64,000 bases of DNA from Stromatinia cepivora (taxonomy: Eukaryota > Ascomycota > Leotiomycetes > Helotiales > Sclerotiniaceae): assembly GCA_014898415.1 (NCBI GenBank), contig RCTD01000017.1:371001-435000 (forward strand). The letters are read 5' to 3'. The notes below the pieces were generated by a model. It made no database searches and was not told the origin of the DNA. It was given only the letters and a program-made list of their open reading frames with translations. Made by a program: the position numbers and the translations under genes. Below, in pieces: positions 34,671-46,213 of the stretch. The first letter of the stretch is position 1. The number at the start of each line of letters is the position of its first letter.

Positions 34671-37600
34671 TCTTACGAACCATAATTCCCTTCTATGAAC
34701 GATTATTTCTTGGACCTCGATTTAGCGATATTTTGATTATGGCGATTTCATATCATTTCTTTGAATCATCTTAACATTTTCTCTGTGCATATTGTTCGGT
34801 GGTTGTTACTTTCTCCTCTTCTTTGGGTTTTCAGAAAAGCGGGAAAAGTTTATACCCCAAAAGCACTTTGAGAGCATGTTTCTATTTTATTTTATGCTGT
34901 TTTATTTTCCTTATGGTGGAAATGGAAATGTTTCGATATGATGAATGTATGACTTGTATGAGTTATGGTTATGAATGTTTACATTTCTTTTATCTTCACT
35001 TTGGCGATTATTTTGATTTTGGTTTGAGTGTTGGGATGAAAGACAGATGCATGCATATTTGCTACCAATGGCAGCATGTAAGATAGGAATATCGAGCGAG
35101 TTGTTTTTAAGAGTTGGGGCTTGGGCGTGCATGGCTGGTACATGATTTGGTCTGGTCTGGTATGATATATGAAAAGGATGGGAAGGGGAAATGGATGGAC
35201 GGGTGGATGGATAGGGACTCCTTTAATGTGAGCTGGGGGGCTCAGATCAAAGGTTTATCTATTCAATTGGGATTCAGATTTAGGATTGCGATTGGTAGGA
35301 TTATCGAATTGGATTGATTGGTTGATTGATTGATATTTATAGTGATAGCTTTAGGATAGCTTTAGGATAGTTTTAAAATATGATACCCCCTTATATTTTC
35401 TAGTCACTGGATATTTGAACTCAAGTGAAGTGAATCCATATCATCCCTCTTCATTGTCAAGTGAACATGGATACGATATCGCGAATCGTTCTCGCAACGC
35501 ATCATGTGTAGATGCTAAGTCAATGAATCAATACCCATTCATATTACTAAGTTATTATATTCGAGCACATCACATAGATAATTTATATTACCTCCTCCCC
35601 TATAAACTAAGACTTACATTTCTGAACGATGTTCCCTTCCTGCTACAAATATTGGTATTGAATCAATTAATTCGCGGAAAATCCTTGGTGATGGTGGTGT
35701 TATTTTATATGGGGATGTGGATGTGGATAGGGATGTGGATGGGGATGGGGATGTGGAGGAATATATATTATTCTGTATTTTAATTTGGGTTGTTGGGTTG
35801 TTGGGTTGTTGGATTATTGGAATGATTGGGAAGGGAGGGAAAGAGATGGATATGTAGTTTTGGGGGTAGGGAAAGGAGTTGGGGTTGGGGTTGGATTTTG
35901 ATATCTTTTGATGTTTTTTTTCTTTTTGGGGCGGGGTAGGGGAGGAGGGGAGGGGAGGGGAATGGATTATGAGAATGGATGATGGTGCAAGGGGTGTGGT
36001 GGGGGAGGAGAGGAGGGTAGGAGGAGTAATGGAAGGGTGTAGGATATTTACTTTTTGAGCTTGTGGCTCTTGTGTGGAAGGAAGGGGCTTTTTTGTATGT
36101 ATGTATGTATGTATATTGGATAAGAGATAAAAGTGTTGGAGTTTTCATGATTTATATATATATGGATGGTTCTCAAGAGGATGGTTGTAGTATATAAGAG
36201 TAAGTTTACGATTACGTCTGTGTTTGAATTATAGAATATTGGGATCGATGGAATGATCGAGTATGATTGAGAATAGAAGGGGAAAGATCGATATGCAGAT
36301 CTTGGGGAGACGAGGAAACTATTGGGAATATATTTCTAGGAATAGGGATTCGGGGTATGCGTTGTTGAGTTAATACGGATAGAATTGTGGATGTATCCTA
36401 TCTATGGTGACTCGTGAGGTGAAGTTAGCAGAGTGTAGATAGAGTATAGTTGAAGGATATGAGATCTTGCTATAATTTGATAAAAGTTTATATTATACCA
36501 ACTACTTTTTCAATCTGATTCACCTGATACCCATTCCATGCTATCTCATCATTCCCATTGCATACTTACAAATAAAAGTCTCTAGTACTACTCACCCATC
36601 ACCCACCCATCCATCCATTCATCCATCTATCCATTTATCCATCCATCCACCCCTCACTCCCCGCACCCGACAACCATCCCGAAATCAGCACGAAACTAAG
36701 ACAAGCAACTAAACCTTAAAATCCTCGTTTACCTTATCAGCTTCATTCATTAACATTTCGGTAATATCGAAACCGCAATAAGAATAAGCGAAGCTATCCC
36801 GAGGATGAATATCGGGATACGCTAGAGATGTGCAACAAAACTTCAGGATTGGCTATTCGAGTATGAGGCATGTGCATTCACGAGCTAAGGATAGGATGAA
36901 CTCCGGGACGGGATATTAGATGATTAGATGTGTGGTTTATGTATTGGTACTCGGGTAATGTATTGAGGGGTTTATTTATTGGCTAGATGATTCTGGGGAT
37001 ATTTCATGATGGGATGATTTTGCTGGAGGAGGTAGCTGTTTGGTTCTTGCGGGGCTGGGTCCATGTGGGTTGTGTAATAAATAGTCGAGGATAAGAATCA
37101 TGTGTTGTGATTGTGTGGAATATAGCGGTAGAATATAATTTATCATGAGGTAAGAGGTAGTATCGAATGGCTGGATTTGAGCTGGATATTCTATGCCACT
37201 CATCCACTGTTGTGAGAATATATTTTTTGATACCCATGCAACAAAACACACTCAGAGAGAAGGTGCAAGAGAGATGTGAGATGGGATGGGATGATTGTGT
37301 TATCAGATATCTATCTATATTTTAATCAGGTTTTGAGAAGATTCATCTGAAAGCCTAAAGATGTACTTGTAGATAGATAGGTATGCAACACAAAAGTATC
37401 CATCTAGCGAAAAGTTAAGCCGTGAAATAGCGAATCGATAGGATGATATTAGTATTGAATATATAGATCTCGGACAAATATTCCGAGGCACCTACCCAAG
37501 TCCAAGAGAACACACATGCAGATATGTAACCAAAAAAAATATTTAGCGAGAGCTAAGGAAGGGGGTGAAGCAAAGAAAGGAATCATTACTACACCTCCTC

Positions 37601-37925
37601 TTCTCACTAAATGTAGCAGACCGCCAGTGAAAAATATGATTCGATTATGGTTGTGCAATATTAATCCATTTTGAGTTTATTTCCATCGTTTCTCGTAGGT
37701 ATCCATATCTCACCCTGAAATACCCCCTGTCATCGTATTCAACACATATATTCAAAATCCAATTCTTCGTTATTACCATATATCATCCCCGGATCAATAT
37801 TCTCAAGTATGCCAAATGGAGAATCTTTCAAACCAACATGGCTAAAACCAGGTACATGGACTTACAATCCCTTCATCATATCTCCTGAAAAACCACTGGT
37901 ACCCCTCCCTCCTCACTCATCTTCA
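34671..37925. other. Gene-poor interval with simple repeats
   Basis: 3' flank of the disordered-protein gene, then about 3 kb with no supportable gene. It holds a GGGATGTGGAT-type G/T-rich stretch (35695-35760), a purine-rich G tract region (35930-36050), a GTAT tetranucleotide run (36094-36115) and a CATC-rich stretch (36590-36655). Confidence 0.5.
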
Positions 37926-38162
37926 TCATCTTCTTCCCACAATCCTCACGCCACCTGAAAACTTCATAATCAAGATAAAAACAATGATAACGAAGCCAGA
38001 GCCCAGAAATACTTCTAGGAAGTACTTATCGGATATTGGATATGGCTCTGGAGATGAACTGCACGTCCAAGTGGAGTTTGTGATGACTGTGGTGCTTGTT
38101 ATGATTCTGGTAGCTGTCACAGTGACAACACCATTGATCGTACCGGCCATTGTCCAAATCAT
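37926..38162 (-). CDS. Possible tiny single-pass membrane protein
   Basis: 78 residues from an ATG at 38162. Residues 1-40 are Thr/Val/Ile-rich (TVTATRIITSTTVITNSTWT) with one sequon; residues 49-66 (LEVFLGSGFVIIVFILIM) form one hydrophobic segment; the tail is short and basic (KFSGGVRIVGRR). The layout resembles small fungal membrane proteins and the two other small genes at 21-24 kb. The plus strand over the same bases also holds an open frame (37984-38181, 65 codons) with a hydrophobic segment, so the strand is not certain. Confidence 0.35.
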   Translation of the reverse strand: MIWTMAGTINGVVTVTATRIITSTTVITNSTWTCSSSPEPYPISDKYFLEVFLGSGFVIIVFILIMKFSGGVRIVGRR

Positions 38163-39120
38163 GGAAGATGATTGTTACTAGAATATCGTGATAGTGGTTG
38201 TAAATATTGATGTAATAATAATAGTGTCATTGTGTACTACATCTAGAGCCAAAGCTAATGGAACCATATTTAATTCGCCGCAAGCTACGATCGGTCATTG
38301 AAATTATATATAAAATCTTAACTTGTCTAATTTGGGCCAGCCGATGTGACGAAGATTGTTGGGGGGCGCTTGAGGTGGGATATACTTCCTGATAGTGAGG
38401 GCGCCCGACTATGATTGTCACATTGAAGTAGAAGATTCTACGTGAAAATGGATAACGTGGAATTCCTGTGATTGTGAAGCTAACCTCTATGAATCTTATA
38501 TTGTGGAGGCTAGTCCCTTAGATCCCACTTGGTACTGAGTCCTAGCTCAAAACCAATTAGCGAGCATTAAAGGAGAAAATTCTAGTCCAAGTGTTTAAGG
38601 AGTGATCAGACTTTTTGTATTGTGTATGTTAAGAAACTGTGGTAGATGATTTGGAGAAGACTTCAAATCCTCACAACCAGGGAGTTATAATATGAAGATG
38701 ATTGTAAATATTGCGTACGCTGTTTGTAGCATTGAGTATACAAAATCATTGATTCCGTGAATCTACGGAATAATTACAACAATGACGAACAAAAGAATCG
38801 CGCCAGCGGAAAGAGGGAACTAAAGTATTCATCTGTGCTACTAAAACATCACATCCGAATGGGGGATGCTGAGAGATTGAGGCACGTGATAAACTTCCTT
38901 GACTCTTTAAATTCACTATCTCTGGAGCAATTGAAAGTCAACTTTGTCCTGTAAATTTCACTGATGCGTAAAATCACAATTAATTAACTCCAAATATCGA
39001 AACTGGCGGCACTAGTAAGGCTTACACCGATAAAATCGGCGCATCAATTGTCTGCACGTTATGGACGTGTTCTAGATTTCGTTCTAGGCCATCGATTTTG
39101 TACCCAACCTTTGAACATAG
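38163..39120. other. Intergenic spacer
   Basis: No coding or RNA feature could be supported. It contains the likely promoter of the tiny minus-strand gene and the 3' flank of the histidine-phosphatase gene. Confidence 0.4.
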
Positions 39121-40411
39121 CTACACAGCGACCACAATCTCACTCCCATTTGTTTCATTATCATCCGGTGCTTGGGTCTTCTTATTCATTGCCTTTTTCA
39201 TAGTTAACTGTACCGATATTTGTTCCTGCGCCCACATAAGTTCAGTTGTTATAACCTTCCGAGCGATATCACGATCACTCATCGTCCAAATTGCCATCGG
39301 TGTTCGGGTTGTTCTCGGTCTCTTGTTCGATATGTGCATTGGTCTTGCTTCGACTTCTTGTGGACAAACCCGTTTTAGTCTGATTGCTGTTGTTTCTTCC
39401 TGAAAAGGCCGTACCAATGTAGCTAGATTGTTTTCAGTTTGTTTCGCAGTTTCTAGAATCTCTGCCGCTGTGGGTATGTTTTCTGTAATGGCTTTATTGA
39501 CCGGGTTTATTGTCACCTCAAGGGCTTTTGCACAGTAATTGGATGCTCTAGGATTTAATGCCACGGCAAGTCTTGACTGTTCCAGATCGTTGGTGTTGGA
39601 CAGCTGATGATCTGATGTTGATATCATCTTATCGTCTGTAGCATGCGATCTGCAGTGTTTGAGGGCATTCTTATTCAGTAACTGATAAGGTACCCCGAAA
39701 TCATTAATCAAATAGCTGCAGACTTCACCACGCCAACTACGTCCTGGATCCCCAGATTTATTAGCTCTTCTATCGTTCTTGTTATTTGGCACTTAACCTA
39801 CTATTTTTACCACTCAGATGAGTCAGATCATCAAGGAGACTTCCATGACTGACAATCACAACTTCGACTATGTCGGTAGTGGACCGTAAATCTTTGAGAG
39901 CCATTCTTAAAGCCGGGATTTTCCAATCCTGATTTCCCGGAGCCCATTTGCCAAAAGATTTCTCATTCCATCCTTCCTCAACTTTATCAAAATCTACTTG
40001 TGCGCCGAAGTGTTTCTGTAGGTAGTCTTTGTCCATCCCTATACCGTTCGCAGAAGCATCCCAGTTCTGAAGCACATCCATAGCTTGAACCTTCACACCT
40101 CTAGCGATGACATCTTTGAAGGATAAAAGTGCAGTATTAATGGTTCTTTTCATGGGTGAACACCATATATGAGTGATGTACTTGCTATCCGAAGAAAACT
40201 TCTGTGAGAATCTCCGGCAATTTAAACGACCCTCTGCAGTCAGATCTGGATCGCACATGAAGCAGGCCAGACTTTCGTGGAAACCCCGCGCCTTGTGCGC
40301 AGACTAAAAGAGCTTGCTTAACTCTGACCATTCTCTTGTTCTGACATGGACTTTAGGACGCAGAGAATTACTAACCTGTTCATGACGAATCAAATGTACG
40401 ATGACATGCAT
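39121..40411 (-). CDS. Histidine phosphatase (phosphoglycerate-mutase-like) family protein with C-terminal extension
   Basis: Three exons (40411-40376, 40291-39811, 39764-39121) give 386 residues; introns are 84 and 46 bp. Exon 1 encodes only MHVIVHLIRHEQ, which supplies the catalytic RH (His10). CSPMKRT (about 57-63) is the second phosphate-binding Arg motif, and VIVSHGSLLDDL supplies the second catalytic His (about 161). These are the core features of histidine phosphatase branch 1. The family hydrolyses varied phosphoesters, so the substrate is unknown. Residues about 185-386 have no family counterpart: polar, Asn/Lys/Thr-rich, with a basic NKRPRTTRTP cluster that could be a nuclear signal. 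The second intron (46 bp) is the least certain join; without it the protein stops soon after the SHG motif. Confidence 0.75.
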
Positions 40412-41413
40412 CGTGAAGCGGATAGTAATGACAAAAAATGGATTCGAGATAGTGAAAAGGGAAAAGGATGGAGCTTAAACCTGGAGACTTGAGGGCGTCT
40501 GTGTACTCCGAAGACGATTAGGTTTGAATGATTGGATAGCAAGCCACCTTGATAAGATTAAGAAAGGGTGCCCTAAAAAATATGCAATTCGCCCTTTCTC
40601 TATATCGAAATTTCTAGTTGAGCGTTTGTCCGTTTATCAATTGAGTCCTTTGAGGGGGATGCAGTTGGGAGGCTAATATGGCGTACTCGGTCATAGAAAT
40701 GGAATTTTGATATATGAATGACAGGATAACCTATATTCACTTTTAGAGAGAGAGGGTAGAAAGAAGCAATGGCAACGCCAAAAACCTTCTATGCATGACA
40801 AAACTTTGATGTATCGAGCCGAATGCAACGTGTATCCTTTGAAGGCCAGTACCTGCTCGTAGATATGTATCAATTCATTTGGAGCCAATATTGAGAAAGT
40901 TACAATGCAGCCCACTCTCAGCCTTAAATTAATATAATGTCCTCAGTGCTTCATAAATCCGGTCCATTCATCTATTTCGTGCATATGCGTGCAAGACCCA
41001 TTCTTTAAAATCGATTGGTTGTGATTTCTAGATTTTGTATTGGACTGGAAATACTGAAGGTTCTAAGAAACGCTCAAAGGACAATTCGACATTTAAGCTT
41101 GGGCCTGGAAGCGAGAATCATTGGCTAAAGATAAATTTGTTGTGGGGCTGGTTGCTGTGTAAACAAACGATAAACCAACCTCCCGCTTTTTCCCCAGCCT
41201 CGTAATTTTCTACCAAGAAACATGAGTTGGCACTTTCATACAACACCGAAATTTCTTGATGGAGACTTTTTAGTCTTACGAATATATCAATTCACGATAA
41301 CCTTTTATCATCTGTGGATGGTACGAGGCTGCACTTAGTTGGAGTTAATACAACTCACACCATCTCCAAAAACCAATACTATTCACGACAATTCCCACGA
41401 AAAGGAATCAATC
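40412..41413. other. Divergent intergenic region
   Basis: Between the start of the minus-strand histidine-phosphatase gene and the plus-strand membrane-protein gene, so it should contain both promoters. No other gene seen. Confidence 0.4.
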
Positions 41414-42832
41414 ATGCCTGTTATCGCCTCTTACGTCTCTCCTCTCCTCAAACGCACCGCCATTGCGTCTCCCTATTCCGATATGATCCCCTCTCCACCT
41501 AACATCGTCACTAGAACTCTCATCGCACGCGATGGAGTCGGCACCGTCGATCCCTCTAAAGGTGTTACACCTTTCGAGAGTGTTCCTAACAAATTCGTCT
41601 TCATACTCCTCGGACTAATTGGTGCTGGCTTCGTTATTACTGGTATATGGTTTTTCTTCATCGCCAAGAATGGTGGATTTGTCTTTCATGAAAATGATTG
41701 GGATGATTATAAGTCTACTGTCTTGAGACGTAAAGGTCCCAATGGTACTACACTTTCTGGAGGTTCAGAATCCACGGATCTTGGAGGTGGCAGTATAGTA
41801 CATGGAGAAAAAAAGAGGAGTACATGGGGAAGGAAGAACAAGAAAAGTAAGAAGGGCGGAAGTGGTATGGAGAGATCAAGATATAAGGACTATGATGAGG
41901 AAGAGAGTTCGGTTGGCACACAAAGTGAGCTTACTTACAGCGAAATGAGCGAGGTCAATTACCCAAGAAGGGAAAAGAAAAACAAGAAGAGCAGACTCCG
42001 TGGTGGTGATTTGGGCGATGTACCGGAATCCGAATATGGTGATGATGTTGCAGACCTTCGAGCATACCGACATGAGAAACCAGCACGAGTTGGTGGCATG
42101 AACAGAGAAAGCGAGTCTAGTATTTGGGAAGGATCTACCAACCCTGAAGGCTCTACTGTCTCCGATGGACTTATCCAAAACCGCGAGAGAACACCTGAGA
42201 CTACCCCCGAAAGGCCAAGGAAGAGCAACAAGAGCAATAACAAAGATCACTACAAGATTCGAAAGGTTATCGGTACAGTTCAAGGCCCACGCGCTTCAAC
42301 AAAGGATAATGGTGGAAGCTCGACTTTCTGGAATAGACAGAACACCACTAAGAAGAGTTCAAGACAGAGTGAAGCCGATTCAAGCATAACAGACGACGAG
42401 AGAATCAAAGCTGAAGCCAAGAAACTCCAAGATAAGGGAAGAGCCGCTCAACGTAGAGATTTCAGTTTCCGCGTTGGGGATGATAATAGCTCTGCAGCTG
42501 GAGCTGGATCTTCTCTTATATCAGCTCGTGACGCCGCCGCGGTGAGAGAACAAGAGCGCCGTGAACGAGAAGCGAGACGTGCTAGACGTGAAGCTAGAAA
42601 ACAAAGTAGGAGTCAAGCACATTTGGCTCCACCTGCTTATTCGGCCGCGGAGTCGAGTGTTGGTGGAAGCGAATTGAGTAGTGTACGGGAGGATAATGAA
42701 GGTAATGCCGATACTGGACATAAGAGTTATCCTTGTTTTATTCCGGGTTTGAGTAGTGAGAGGGGTGGAAATGAGACGGATTATACGGAGGATAGGAGGA
42801 AGAAGAGAAATGGTGGTTATAGGAGGGAGTAA
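41414..42832 (+). CDS. Single-pass membrane protein with long charged cytosolic tail
   Basis: 472 residues from the ATG at 41414 (tcaatcATGCCT); the frame stays open upstream to an ATG at 41339, but that 25-residue extension is unlike the rest. Residues 1-60 are Ser/Pro-rich; residues 61-83 (FVFILLGLIGAGFVITGIWFFF) form the only membrane segment, followed by a conserved-looking juxtamembrane GFVFHENDWDDY. The remaining 370 residues are polar: Lys/Gly-rich, Ser/Glu-rich, then an Arg/Glu helix (about 385-410, QERREREARRARREARKQ). No signal peptide or catalytic domain. Intronless. Function not recognised; a scaffold or trafficking adaptor is possible but unsupported. Confidence 0.85.
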   Translation: MPVIASYVSPLLKRTAIASPYSDMIPSPPNIVTRTLIARDGVGTVDPSKGVTPFESVPNKFVFILLGLIGAGFVITGIWFFFIAKNGGFVFHENDWDDYKSTVLRRKGPNGTTLSGGSESTDLGGGSIVHGEKKRSTWGRKNKKSKKGGSGMERSRYKDYDEEESSVGTQSELTYSEMSEVNYPRREKKNKKSRLRGGDLGDVPESEYGDDVADLRAYRHEKPARVGGMNRESESSIWEGSTNPEGSTVSDGLIQNRERTPETTPERPRKSNKSNNKDHYKIRKVIGTVQGPRASTKDNGGSSTFWNRQNTTKKSSRQSEADSSITDDERIKAEAKKLQDKGRAAQRRDFSFRVGDDNSSAAGAGSSLISARDAAAVREQERREREARRARREARKQSRSQAHLAPPAYSAAESSVGGSELSSVREDNEGNADTGHKSYPCFIPGLSSERGGNETDYTEDRRKKRNGGYRRE

Positions 42833-43914
42833 ATGAATTTGGGGATGGATGATTGGGATTGATGATGCTTGTATGATTGGGTTTAGGATGGACGTAGGGA
42901 AATGGATAGGAAACCGGCCAGCAAATATTGGGATGAAATTCGATACGATGTTATGTATGTGATGGCTGGATGCACGGATGGGCGGAAGGAAGGATGGAAT
43001 TGTGGATATAATGGGGATGGACGATTTCATAATGAGCCATGGTTTTCTTTTTGTTTTCAAGGCGTTCATATCATATGGCCATGGCCTTTCCAGCATTTGT
43101 AAATGTAGAATCATGAGTTTAGATAGCAAGCCATGGGCACAGCGAATAAATAAGACCTAAATATGCATATACACATATGGTACATCTCATTTCAATTTGA
43201 AACCCGGTTCCGTTCAATTGAATTAATTTAACTGTGTATGTATGCACACCAGCAAGCTCATCCCCTCATCCCCTCATTTCACGACTCACGAATTCCCACC
43301 CTAACATTGTTCCCTTGTCTCTCTCTCTCTCTTTCTTTTAGCGGGGGAAAAAAAAGTATACCAAAAAAGAAATTCCCAAACAAAACACCCGTCAGTGCTC
43401 TCTTTAATCAGCATATCTTGTACTTTCACAACCAATCCAAATCCAAGGATATAAGATAAGATATGAAAGTAAAGCCTCTCAGCTTCTCCAATAAGTAGTA
43501 AACCCACCCATCCACCCATACGTACACCCAAGAGGTTATGCAAAAGTGAAACGCTGCTTTGATGTACAGGGTAGGGTTGGGAGGGGAGGGGAGAAGAGAT
43601 TTTTGTTTCTTCATCCGGGTGTTTGTTTGTTTGTTTGTTTGGGAGTTAGAAGCAGGGGGATTGGGGATTGGGAGATTTCTAGGTGCGTTTGGATTTTTGA
43701 GTGGGGAGGGAGGGGAAGAGGGGAGAGGAAAGAGGAAAGAGGAAAGAGGAAAGAGGAAAGAGGAAAGAGGAAAGAGGAAAGAGGAAAGAGGAAAGGAATT
43801 GATGATACTTACTACTATTTTATCTTGATCTGATATGGAAATGAAAATCACGCGAAGAAAGTGTGGAGTCGATGATTTTGTTCAAGATTTATGCTTTGAT
43901 TTTCGACCATAATA
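42833..43914. other. Convergent intergenic region
   Basis: Lies between the 3' ends of the membrane-protein gene (plus) and RIO1 (minus). It contains a TTTG run (43620-43640) and a purine-rich minisatellite (listed separately). Open frames across it are repeat shadows. Confidence 0.5.
43725..43794. repeat. Minisatellite: ten GAGGAAA units
   Basis: Ten perfect head-to-tail copies of the 7-base unit GAGGAAA, embedded in a G/A-rich stretch from about 43697. One strand is pure purine and the other pure pyrimidine, so triplex-type structure and length variation between strains are possible. It lies about 120 bp beyond the RIO1 stop, in a convergent intergenic region. Confidence 0.9.
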
Positions 43915-45874
43915 CTAGTGCTTATGTTTTGCTGTCGAACTTACGAGTTTCTTCTTGAGATGTTTGGGAATTTTGTCTTTTCTCTTTTCGCGTTTTTCTT
44001 CTTTGACTGCTTTTTTATGATCCTATTGTTGGGAGCTGGTGTTAGTGACTGAAAGTTATGAAACCATGTATGTGAATTGAAATAGTTGAGTGATGGTCAG
44101 ACAAAAAGTTCTCGTGATTTGTAATCAGGTCCCAGAAGGGACGTCATGTTTTGTGGATGGAAATTGGGTCATCATTCCGCGATAGGGGTGAAAAGTGTGG
44201 TTAGGCGGAGGGTGAAGGAAAGAAAAGAAATGAATACATACCCTCTTAGCATCCTTATCCTCAAATCTCTTGCCCCTTGGCGTACCCTTCTCAAATCTCT
44301 TCTCGTCATCATCATCGTCTCCATCTTCTCCATCTTCGTCACCCTCCTCCTCCTCCTCATCATCATCGCTAGCCTGGCTAGTACCATCACCCACTGTATC
44401 CTCTGCATCTGCCTCATTGCCTGAAGACATTGGCATCTTATCAGCAGCCAACAAGTTTCTGTACACAAGGTCGCCTCTCTCGCCTTTACCTACTTTCTCG
44501 GCATCGCGCTCGAAATCGTAGACTTGTTCTAGAGTTTGTGGTATGTATTGTTGACGAAAGACTTCGTTTTCGACTTCTCGCTGGGCGACCGCCTCTTCAG
44601 TTACAGCTTCTTCTGGTCTTTCGATAAGAAGTTTCTCGAGCGCTTCGCTAAGTCCTGGCTCCTGAGTTGGTCCATCGTGGAAAGTTATGAATTGGTAAAT
44701 AGTTTGTTCAGAAAGAACTTCGACATTCTTGCGCTTGAAGAAATCTGATACGTTCTTAATGTCCATTCGGAGAAACTCCAACGAACGAGGATGGTCGTGC
44801 TCAACACTTTGAGATACGTCGATAATGAAAATTTTTTTGGCTTTTTTGGTGGTATAACACGTTATACTCACTCAAATCTGCGTGAACAAGTTTGCATGAT
44901 TGGTACATTCTTCGCATAAGTCCAATGAGTTGTAGGTAGAGTAATCGCCATTGCTCGTCGACATCTTCACCAGAAAGCTCCACATCTCGAAGCCTTGGTG
45001 CTGCCCATCCCTTCTTGTCACCTAGGAACCCCATTACAAGGACATGTAATCGAAGATGAACTGGCTCTGGACAAGGAATTCCAGCCAAGTATAGACGTTT
45101 TAAATTTCGGAACTCTTTCTCGGCCCAGACTTTGACCATAGCTCTGTTGTTTCCTTTATTGTATCCAGACCTGAATCTATGTTCGCCAGTAACATAACGA
45201 TCACGATCCTTAAAGACCAAAATACTAGTCTTGTAGACTTTGATAGCCCGGTGAATTGGTTGTGAATCTGCATCCGCTGAAGGAATTGATAAAGCTCCAT
45301 ATACGTTGGCTTCCTTACCCGTACTTAAACATCCATTGACTTCGGAGACAATACCTCTATTGATCATTTGAAGTAAAATCATGCGTGTACGAGGATCCAA
45401 AACTTGTTCACTCGTCGCACGATCTGATTTATCCTTCCCATGTGTTTTGTGACCTCCATCAAATCCGCCATCTAATCTAATCTTCGCAGCATGTTTTGAC
45501 AGACTGCTGATCTGATCGTCGACACTTGCCTTGGTATTCGCAGCCGGTCTTTGAGGATTTATTCGAGGAGCGCCGGTGGCGTTAGAATCATTGAGCTTGC
45601 GTTGACGGTTATAGGATTTGGTGAGATCACCAGAGGATGGGTCATAATCAACATCGTCAACGTATCCATCATCCTCTTCATCGAACAAATCATCGTATGC
45701 ATCGTCTTCGTTATCTGCGGCATATTCTGTATTTTCACCAGAAGTTGGCGTCATTGGAGGGGCATCTGATGTGGCAGGGTGGACATATCCTTGATTTGGA
45801 ATATATGTGTGAGTTGGGTCTTGTCCTGCTGCTACAGCAGATATAGGTGTAGATGTCTCAGCACTATCTGCCAT
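43915..45874 (-). CDS. rio1: RIO1 atypical protein kinase/ATPase (40S ribosome maturation), reading frame broken by +1 nt
   Basis: Segments 45874-44242 and 44022-43915 flank a 219 bp intron (GTATGT...AATAG) and encode about 579 residues if one base is removed. Rio1 acts in late cytoplasmic maturation of the small ribosomal subunit. Residues 1-130 are acidic and variable. The RIO fold shows [11 protein letters not shown] (184-194, nucleotide loop), the catalytic Lys in IKVYKTS (212), HADLSEYN (331-338, catalytic Asp 333) and then [13 protein letters not shown] (metal-binding Asp). Between the last two motifs the frame shifts by one base in an A-rich tract (A6 at 44847-44842, A7 at 44838-44832). 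The exon is 3n+1 long, so one extra base explains all of it. The C-terminus has a long Asp/Glu tract and a basic end ([17 protein letters not shown]), normal for the family. Confidence 0.93.
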
Positions 45875-46213
45875 ATTTCAAAAGCATAGAATGAATTTGT
45901 CTTGGGTATCAACTTTCGGTATTTTTAAAGTGGTGGTGAAGAATGATTGACTGAAATTGTCATGGAGAATTTCTGCCGGGCGGTGGGACGTCACTTTTCC
46001 ACACTAAGAATCGCGAACTCTATCGCGTTTGCTAAACTTCAGCTTATTGACGCGACAAGTTAGCTCATTAAATTTCGATTGAATACTTCTGCACAGTCAA
46101 GTCTGGTGGTATTCGGCTAAATTATTTGAATCAACCAGAGACCAGTTCTCACTTGGCGCGCTCTTCATAACCACAAGTAATTGACGTTGCCCCGCTGGCG
46201 GCAAGTGGTCGCG
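45875..46213. promoter_or_regulatory. Shared divergent promoter of RIO1 and SMC3
   Basis: 339 bp separate the two start codons, so both promoters must lie here or overlap. Several CG-rich steps occur (ATCGCGAAC near 46009, ATCGCGTTT near 46022, GACGCGAC at 46049-46056). The last contains ACGCG, close to the MluI-cell-cycle-box core ACGCGT bound by MBF-type factors in yeasts. That would suit a cohesin gene, but one imperfect site proves nothing. Confidence 0.4.

Noticed and set aside
43546..43851. Overlapping open frames across the purine-rich region
   Set aside because: They are produced by the GAGGAAA repeat, which has no stops in several frames.
44801..44872. Reading the RIO1 frame change as a short intron starting at GTGAGT near 44865
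   Set aside because: It would remove the conserved EYNVLYH residues and be about 30 bp long, below the usual size of fungal introns.
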